A DNA stretch of 64,000 bases from contig NZ_JANIAA010000002.1 in assembly GCF_024505145.1 (NCBI RefSeq), forward strand, positions 372,001 through 436,000, read 5' to 3'. This DNA comes from Streptomyces rugosispiralis (lineage in GTDB: Bacteria; Actinomycetota; Actinomycetes; Streptomycetales; Streptomycetaceae). The first letter of the stretch is position 1. Every line of letters begins with the position of its first letter. Below, piece after piece: positions 59,310 to 64,000 of this stretch. The notes under the pieces are model-generated. The model worked only from the letters and a program-made list of their open reading frames with translations. It made no database searches and was not told the DNA's origin. The translations under genes were made by a program, and so were the position numbers.

Positions 59310-60815
59310 TCAGCCGGTGCCGGCCGTGGCTTCGGGTTCGGGGCGCAGGGCGGCGGTGGTGGTGGAGGGGACGGGGCTCGCGGTGCGGGTGACGGCGGAC
59401 GTGGCCACCATGACCACGGTGTTGAGGGCGAGGGCGATGATGCCGACGTTGAGGTCCTTCACCGCCTGGGGGAGTCCCGGCAGGAGACTGCCCACCGTGA
59501 CGTCGGAGAGGGTGACGACGGCCACCGTGGTGACCCCGACGACGATGCCCGCCGCCGCTCCCTCTTTGGTGACGAACTGCCGTGGCGCGAGGCTCGCCAG
59601 CAGCGCGGGGAAGAGCTGGGTGACCAGTGCGTAGCCCATGAGCAGCAGCGAGACGATCGAACTGCCGCCGTTGAAGGTGAAGTAGAGGGAGACCAGGGCG
59701 AGCGCGGGGACGAGCAGCTGTGCGAGGCGGCCGATGTGCTGCTCACTGGTGTGGGGCCGGGCGAGGCGGTAGACGTTCTTCGCCAGGCAGGTCGCGGAGG
59801 TCATGAGCAGCAGGGATCCGGGGACCAGCGCGGTGAGCAGCCCGGCGCCACCGACGATGCCGACGAACCAGGAGGGGAAGGTGGCGGTGGTGATCCGCAG
59901 CAGGGACAGATCCGCGTCGGCGCCTTTGAGGCCCGGCACGACCAGGATGGCGGTGAAGCCGGCGAAGAAGACGAAGAGCAGGATGAGCTGGTAGAGCGGC
60001 ATGAAGATGGCGTTACGGCGGAAGACGCGTTCGTTCTGGGCGCTGTAGGAGGCGCTGAAGGTGTGCGGCCACATGTAGAAGCCGACCGCCGAGAGCAGCA
60101 CGGTGGAGGCGAACCACGAGGTGCTCATGCCGCTGGAGGGCAGGGTGAGGAGCTGGGGATGGGCCTTGTCCACCGCGTGGAACATCTCCCCGACGCCGCC
60201 GAAGTAGTGCATCGGCAGGTAGATGCCGAGGATGAGGACGATCGCGAGGATGGCGACGTCTTTGAGCACCGAGGTCCAGGCCGAGCCGTGGATGCCCGAG
60301 ATCGTCACATAGAGGGTCAGCGCCACCGTGCCGATCACGATGGCCCAGTGGGAGGAGATCCGGCCGTCGGAGGAGACGGATACGATGATCCCCAACCCTT
60401 TGAGCTGCAGGACGAGATAGGGCACCATCGCGACGACTCCGACGAGGGCCACCAGCGCGCCGAGCAGCGGGCTGTTGAATTTGGCGACGAAGAAGTCGGA
60501 CTGCGAGATCAGCCGGTGCTGTTTGGCGTAGCGCCACACGGCCGGGAGCAGCCAGTACGACAGCACGTAGGCCAGTGAGGCGTAACAGAGGATGTAGTAC
60601 GCGGGCGCGCCCTTGCCGTAGGCCCATCCCGAGGCGCCCAGGAAGGTGAAGGTCGTGTAGATCTCGCCGGCCAGCAGCAGGAAGACGAAGATCGTCCCGA
60701 AGCCGCGGCCGCCCACCGACCACTGTTCGAGATCCATGTCCCTGCCACGGCGGGCGCGGATTCCCAGGCCCAGGGCCGCGAGCAGGAAGGCGAAGATGAC
60801 GGCGAGGGCGATCAT
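59310..60815 (-). CDS. Sodium:solute symporter (SSS family)
   Basis: 501 residues, about thirteen membrane helices. The SSS core is recognised in AGEIYTTFTFLGASGWAYGKGAPAYYILCYASLAYVLSYWLLPAVWRYAKQH and LISQSDFFVAKFNSPLLGALVALVGVVAMVPYLVLQLKGLG. It imports a small solute with sodium; relatives with a DUF3311 partner import monocarboxylates. ATG at 60815 overlaps the DUF3311 stop (ATGA). Divergence from the glyoxylate-salvage genes suggests glycolate, glyoxylate or a ureide as substrate, which is inference. Confidence 0.93.
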   Translation of the reverse strand: MIALAVIFAFLLAALGLGIRARRGRDMDLEQWSVGGRGFGTIFVFLLLAGEIYTTFTFLGASGWAYGKGAPAYYILCYASLAYVLSYWLLPAVWRYAKQHRLISQSDFFVAKFNSPLLGALVALVGVVAMVPYLVLQLKGLGIIVSVSSDGRISSHWAIVIGTVALTLYVTISGIHGSAWTSVLKDVAILAIVLILGIYLPMHYFGGVGEMFHAVDKAHPQLLTLPSSGMSTSWFASTVLLSAVGFYMWPHTFSASYSAQNERVFRRNAIFMPLYQLILLFVFFAGFTAILVVPGLKGADADLSLLRITTATFPSWFVGIVGGAGLLTALVPGSLLLMTSATCLAKNVYRLARPHTSEQHIGRLAQLLVPALALVSLYFTFNGGSSIVSLLLMGYALVTQLFPALLASLAPRQFVTKEGAAAGIVVGVTTVAVVTLSDVTVGSLLPGLPQAVKDLNVGIIALALNTVVMVATSAVTRTASPVPSTTTAALRPEPEATAGTG

Positions 60816-61012
60816 GAGCTCCGCTCCTCCCGGTTCGCCGGGTCCAGACGGTAGATGACGGCCATGGTCGCCGAGATCAGCACGACCCACATGACCAGCC
60901 AGAAGAGGTTGAACGGCATACCGAGGACGTAGGGCGTCACCCGGTTCGCGATGAAGATTCCCCCGAGGATCCCGAGGAACGGGATCGCGCCGAGCAGATG
61001 GATGGGTTTCAC
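60812..61012 (-). CDS. DUF3311 small membrane protein
   Basis: 66 residues with two helices (LLGAIPFLGILGGIFIANRV and PFNLFWLVMWVVLISATMAVIY) and a short polar tail. DUF3311 proteins are small partners encoded just ahead of sodium:solute symporters. The GTG at 61012 follows AGGAGG by 8 bases. Its stop overlaps the symporter start, so translation is coupled. Confidence 0.88.
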   Translation of the reverse strand: MKPIHLLGAIPFLGILGGIFIANRVTPYVLGMPFNLFWLVMWVVLISATMAVIYRLDPANREERSS

Positions 61013-61256
61013 GTCGAGAACCTCCTGGGGCGGCCGTACTCCACTGGTGGGGCGAGGCCGTCTGGGGCGGGTGGCACGTCTCGCGCGGTGCGGTCGGGAC
61101 GGGGCCGTGGGGACGCCGCGCATGGCAGGGGAGAGGCGGCGCCTCAGCGGATCGCCCACCGCTGACCAAGGCCGCTGACCCGGGCCGCTGACCCGGGCCG
61201 CTCATCAGGGCCGCCGATCGGGGCATCGGCGGCAGGTGAGACGGGCCCGAAGTGCT

Positions 61257-61271
61257 TTTCGCCATGCGGAA
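61257..61271. promoter_or_regulatory. Operator-like site downstream of the symporter promoter
   Basis: On the minus strand this reads TTCCGCATGGCGAAA, an imperfect dyad closely related to the two sites at 61451-61486. It lies about 15-28 bases downstream of the expected start of the symporter transcript. Confidence 0.55.
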
Positions 61272-61291
61272 TTTATTTTTCGATTGGCAGA

Positions 61292-61320
61292 TGTATAGGT
61301 CCGCCGTGAGGGCCTGTCAA
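61292..61320 (-). promoter_or_regulatory. Promoter of the DUF3311-symporter operon
   Basis: On the minus strand, TTGACA (61320-61315, a perfect -35) and TATACA (61297-61292) are separated by 17 bases. The leader to the GTG at 61012 would be about 270 bases, which is long. Confidence 0.65.
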
Positions 61321-61444
61321 GGCTTTTCGCGTCCTCGCTCCGCCCGTCCGCCCGTCCGCCCGGACGTCGCCGCCGTGCCGATGAGTCTGCCATCGAAGTG
61401 CGGCGGGTGGGGTGCGGGTGTCCGGGGTGAGTTCCGGGTGGGGG

Positions 61445-61486
61445 TTGTTATTCCGCAATACAGAAAATAGTATCCGCATCGCAGAA
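61445..61486 (+). promoter_or_regulatory. Promoter with two operator-like sites for the glyoxylate operon
   Basis: TTGTTA (61445-61450) and TAGTAT (61468-61473) are 17 bases apart. TTCCGCAATACAGAA (61451-61465) fills the spacer, and ATCCGCATCGCAGAA (61472-61486) covers the end of the -10. The sites are 21 bases apart, two helical turns. Their form resembles IclR-family sites; no such regulator is encoded in the window. Confidence 0.65.
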
Positions 61487-61566
61487 GGATCCGCTGGTTG
61501 CCGGACTCCACTCCGGCGCCCGGCCATCACCCGTACTCGTACGCCCTTCGAGAAAGGGGAGATCCC

Positions 61567-61956
61567 ATGGCACGCATGTTCCTCAACGGCCAGGCGATGG
61601 AGGGCGGCCCCTTCCATCACCATCTGCGCGGCGCCCCCCTCGTGGCCCGGACCCGCACCGCCCCTGGCCACCGCGTCTTCTCGATCCGGGACACCTGCCC
61701 CGGGCTGCTGCCCGACCCCGGTGTCGGCACCGCGGTGGAAGGCGAGGTCTACGACGTCCCCGAGGAGGTGCTGCGCGACCACCTGCTGCCCGCCGAGCCG
61801 CCCGAGCTGGAGTTCGGGATTATCCGGCTCCAGGACGGTTCCTCGTCCTTCTCGATGGTCCTTCGCCGCGGTGAGCTGGAGAAGGGCGTGCACAAGGAGA
61901 TCACCGGCTTCGGCGGTTGGCGTCCGTACCTGAAGAGCCTCGGCCGGGAGAACTGA
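61567..61956 (+). CDS. Gamma-glutamylcyclotransferase-like protein, allophanate-hydrolase C-domain type
   Basis: 129 residues, a free-standing version of the domain found at the C terminus of allophanate hydrolase (MFLNGQAMEGGPFHHHLRGAPLVARTRTAPGHRVFSIRDTCPGLLPDPG, then VEGEVYDVPEEVLRDHLLPAEPPELEFGIIRLQDGSS). The fold is the AIG2/gamma-glutamylcyclotransferase barrel. In allophanate hydrolase this domain decarboxylates the intermediate N-carboxycarbamate; whether the lone domain does so is unknown. ATG at 61567 follows AAAGGGGAG. It leads the glyoxylate operon and hints at a link to ureide breakdown. Confidence 0.85.
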   Translation: MARMFLNGQAMEGGPFHHHLRGAPLVARTRTAPGHRVFSIRDTCPGLLPDPGVGTAVEGEVYDVPEEVLRDHLLPAEPPELEFGIIRLQDGSSSFSMVLRRGELEKGVHKEITGFGGWRPYLKSLGREN

Positions 61957-62786
61957 TGAAGAGCCGACTTCCCCACACGGTCAATCTGTCGATCCTGTTC
62001 ACCGAGCTGCCGTTGCTCGAGCGTCCGGCCGCCGCGAAGGCCGCGGGGTTCGACGCGGTCGAGTTCTGGTGGCCCTACGCGACGGCCGTGCCGACGGACG
62101 CGGAGGCCGATGCCTTCGTGCGGGCGGTGCGTGCTGCCGGTGTCCGCCTGACCGGCCTGAACTTCTTCGCCGGGGACATGCCCGGGGGCGACCGGGGCCT
62201 GGTGTCCTGGCCGGGCCGGACCGCGGAGTTCCGCGACAACATCGACGTCACCGTGGCGATCGGCGAGCAACTGGGCTGCCGTTCGTTCAACGCGCTGTAC
62301 GGCAACCGGGTCGACGGCGCCGCCCCGGCCGAGCAGGACGACCTCGCGGTGGAGAACCTGGCACTGGCGGCCAAGGCCGCCGAGCGCGTCGGCGGCACGA
62401 TCCTGCTGGAGCCGGTCAGCGGCGCCCCGGCGTACCCGCTGCGCACCGCGGCGGACGCGATCGCCGTCATCGACCGGGTGGCGGGCGAGTCCGGCAGCCG
62501 CAACCTCCGTCTGCTGGCCGACCTCTACCACCTCTCCGTCAACGGCGACGACGTGGCCGGGGCGATCGCCACCCACGCCGACCGCATCGGCCATGTCCAG
62601 ATCGCCGACGCACCCGGGCGGGGCGCGCCCGGTACGGGACGGCTGGACCTCGACGGGCTGCTGCTGCGCCTCCAGGCCACGGGCTACGCCGGCTGGGTGG
62701 GCCTGGAGTACAAGCCCGAGGGCCCGAGCGCGGACAGCTTCGACTGGCTCCCACGCGAGCGGCGCGGCAGCGACGGCCACGCCTGA
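61956..62786 (+). CDS. hyi: Hydroxypyruvate isomerase
   Basis: 276 residues with a TIM barrel of the xylose-isomerase-like kind. NLSILFTELPLLERPAAAKAAGFDAVEFWWPY, then LTGLNFFAGDMPGGDRGLVSWPGR are Hyi hallmarks. Metal and catalytic residues lie in TILLEPVSG, LLADLYHLSVNGDD, HVQIADAPGRGAPGTGRLD and GLEYKP. It interconverts hydroxypyruvate and tartronate semialdehyde. ATG at 61956 overlaps the stop of the preceding gene. It works with GlxR and Gcl encoded next. Confidence 0.95.
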   Translation: MKSRLPHTVNLSILFTELPLLERPAAAKAAGFDAVEFWWPYATAVPTDAEADAFVRAVRAAGVRLTGLNFFAGDMPGGDRGLVSWPGRTAEFRDNIDVTVAIGEQLGCRSFNALYGNRVDGAAPAEQDDLAVENLALAAKAAERVGGTILLEPVSGAPAYPLRTAADAIAVIDRVAGESGSRNLRLLADLYHLSVNGDDVAGAIATHADRIGHVQIADAPGRGAPGTGRLDLDGLLLRLQATGYAGWVGLEYKPEGPSADSFDWLPRERRGSDGHA

Positions 62787-62790
62787 CATC

Positions 62791-62817
62791 GACGACACGG
62801 ACGACACGGACGACACG
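62791..62817. repeat. Three perfect 9-base units before glxR
   Basis: GACGACACG is repeated three times without gaps, directly followed by the AAGGA ribosome site of glxR. Copy number would change only the hyi-glxR spacing. Confidence 0.9.
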
Positions 62818-62829
62818 AAGGAACCTACG

Positions 62830-63726
62830 ATGAGCGCCACTTCCCGGAAGATCGCCTTCATCGGCCTGGGCATCATGGGCGGCCCGATGGCCGCCAACCT
62901 GGTGACGGCCGGACACACCGTCACCGGCTACAACCGCAGCCGCGCGGCCGTCGACACCCTGATCGCGGCCGGTGGCCGGGGCGCCGACAGCATCGCCGAG
63001 GCGGTGTGCGACGCCGAGGTCGTGATCACCATGGTCCCGGCTGACCCGCAGGTGAAGGAGGTCGTCCTCGGCGAGGGCGGCGTCCTGGAACACGCCGCGC
63101 CCGGCACTCTGCTGATCGACATGAGCAGCATCACCCCGCAGACCTCGCTGGAGGTGGACGCCGCCGCGCGGGACAAGGGTCTGCGCACGCTCGACGCCCC
63201 GGTGTCCGGCGGCGAGGCGGGCGCCATCGAGGGGGTGCTGTCCATCATGGTCGGCGGCGACCCCGACGACTTCGCCGACGCCAGGCCGGTGTTCGAGGCA
63301 CTGGGCAGCACCATCGTGCACGTCGGCCCGCACGGGGCCGGGCAGACGGTCAAGGCCGCCAACCAGCTGATGGTGGCCATCCACCTGCAGTCCCTGGCCG
63401 AGGCCGTGGTCTTCCTGGAGAACGCCGGCGTGGACCTGAAGGCGGCGCTGGAGGTCCTGGGCGGGGGTCTGGCCGGCTCCACCGTCCTGGCCCGCAAGCG
63501 GCAGGCCGTGCTCGACCGCGATTTCAAGCCCGGCTTCCGTATCGACCTGCATCACAAGGACATGGGCATCGTCACCGACGCGGCACGGGCCGTGGGGGCG
63601 CCCCTGCCGGTCGGCGCTCTCGTCGCCCAGCTGGTCGCCTCGGCCCGCGCCCACGGCGACGGCGGGCTCGACCACTCCGCCCTGCTGCGCGGCGTCGAGC
63701 GGCTGGCCGGCCGCGCCACCCACTGA
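62830..63726 (+). CDS. glxR: 2-hydroxy-3-oxopropionate (tartronate semialdehyde) reductase
   Basis: 298 residues of the beta-hydroxyacid dehydrogenase family. The nucleotide loop is [22 protein letters not shown], substrate loop [14 protein letters not shown], catalytic Lys in [13 protein letters not shown], and DLHHKDMGI near the C terminus. It reduces tartronate semialdehyde to glycerate with NAD(P)H. ATG at 62830 follows AAGGA. The order hyi-glxR-gcl is that of glyoxylate salvage operons of allantoin-using bacteria. Confidence 0.95.
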   Translation: MSATSRKIAFIGLGIMGGPMAANLVTAGHTVTGYNRSRAAVDTLIAAGGRGADSIAEAVCDAEVVITMVPADPQVKEVVLGEGGVLEHAAPGTLLIDMSSITPQTSLEVDAAARDKGLRTLDAPVSGGEAGAIEGVLSIMVGGDPDDFADARPVFEALGSTIVHVGPHGAGQTVKAANQLMVAIHLQSLAEAVVFLENAGVDLKAALEVLGGGLAGSTVLARKRQAVLDRDFKPGFRIDLHHKDMGIVTDAARAVGAPLPVGALVAQLVASARAHGDGGLDHSALLRGVERLAGRATH

Positions 63727-63764
63727 ACCCACACCCCGATGTGCCAATCGACAGGAGCATCCTC

Positions 63765-64000
63765 ATGGCTCGAATGACCGCGGCCCAGGCGGCGGTGGAG
63801 ATCCTCAAGCGTGAGGGAACCACCCATGTCTTCGGTCTGCCCGGTGCGGCGATCAATCCCTTCTACTCCGCGATGCGCACCAACGGCGGCCTGACGCATG
63901 TCCTCGCCCGGCATGTGGAGGGGGCCTCGCACATGGCCGAGGGCTACACCCGCGCCAGGGCCGGGAACATCGGGGTCTGCGTGGGCACCAGCGGCCCCGC
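63765..64000 (+). CDS. gcl: Glyoxylate carboligase, N-terminal part (window edge)
   Basis: 78 codons are visible. The thiamine-diphosphate enzyme start [37 protein letters not shown] is followed by [35 protein letters not shown]. In most enzymes of this family a catalytic Glu follows RH; here it is Val (RHVEGASH), the change known to be characteristic of glyoxylate carboligase. It joins two glyoxylates into tartronate semialdehyde and CO2, feeding GlxR and Hyi. ATG at 63765 follows AGGAG. The rest lies beyond the right edge. Confidence 0.95.
   Translation, partial: MARMTAAQAAVEILKREGTTHVFGLPGAAINPFYSAMRTNGGLTHVLARHVEGASHMAEGYTRARAGNIGVCVGTSGP

Larger units (their letters stand above)
61013..61566. 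other. Divergent control region of symporter and glyoxylate genes
   Basis: About 554 bases without a gene. It contains the minus-strand promoter (61292-61320), the plus-strand promoter (61445-61473) and three related operator-like sites (61257-61271, 61451-61465, 61472-61486). The part from 61013 to about 61250 is GC-rich with repeated GACC(A/C)(G/A)GGCCGCTGA-like words near 61165-61205, otherwise nothing recognised. Confidence 0.5.

Noticed and set aside
1..64000. tRNA, rRNA, riboswitch and insertion-sequence search by eye
   Set aside because: No cloverleaf, rRNA segment, known riboswitch core or inverted-repeat-bounded transposase was recognised. Weak structured RNAs cannot be excluded without covariance searches.

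Overview
The window looks like a chromosomal stretch of a Streptomyces or close relative. The DNA is very GC-rich, codons end mostly in G or C, GTG and TTG starts are frequent, many regulators are of the LacI, TetR, FadR, HxlR and LysR families, and sugar importers lack their own ATPase. I see no rRNA, tRNA, CRISPR array, insertion sequence or prophage gene. The content is that of an accessory, catabolism-rich chromosomal region.

Layout. 1-4.0 kb (minus): a sensor kinase cut by the window edge, a secreted beta-lactamase-fold lipoprotein, and a two-component pair. 4.0-8.3 kb (plus): four membrane or exported proteins with His/Met-rich segments, probably a metal-handling set. 8.3-9.65 kb: a TetR repressor divergent from a broken short-chain dehydrogenase. 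9.7-24.0 kb: a glucuronoxylan-type sugar locus on the minus strand (Gfo/Idh oxidoreductase, solute-binding lipoprotein, two permeases, YesL-like protein, GH2, GH67, GH43) with a divergent LacI repressor. 24.1-29.2 kb: two overlapping LacI regulators, an MFS importer and a cytoplasmic sulfatase. 29.5-31.5 kb: a Gly-rich membrane protein, an EF-hand protein, a GAF remnant and a Nudix hydrolase.

31.6-42.8 kb (plus): a tightly coupled operon holding a polyamine-type ABC importer, a glycosyltransferase, a NitT/TauT-type ABC importer and a dihydropyrimidinase-like hydrolase, followed by an exported amidase. 42.8-49.4 kb: an MFS exporter with LysR, a MmyB-like regulator with an FMN reductase, HxlR with an MFS exporter, and a HIT protein.

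49.4-59.2 kb is the most unusual part. A FadR-type regulator is followed by an SDR-fold protein without catalytic residues, a complete SDR, a VOC protein, a second SDR, a sugar-porter MFS, an M24 metallohydrolase, a DUF1537 kinase, a class II aldolase and an HpcH/HpaI aldolase. Three nearly identical operators lie in front of the regulator and of both gene blocks. I read this as a catabolic route for an acid-sugar-like compound, perhaps amide-linked; I know of no described pathway with this set.

59.3-64.0 kb: a sodium:solute symporter with its DUF3311 partner, divergent from a glyoxylate-salvage operon (an allophanate-hydrolase C-domain-like protein, hyi, glxR, gcl). Promoters with three related operator-like sites lie between them. 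gcl runs off the right edge.
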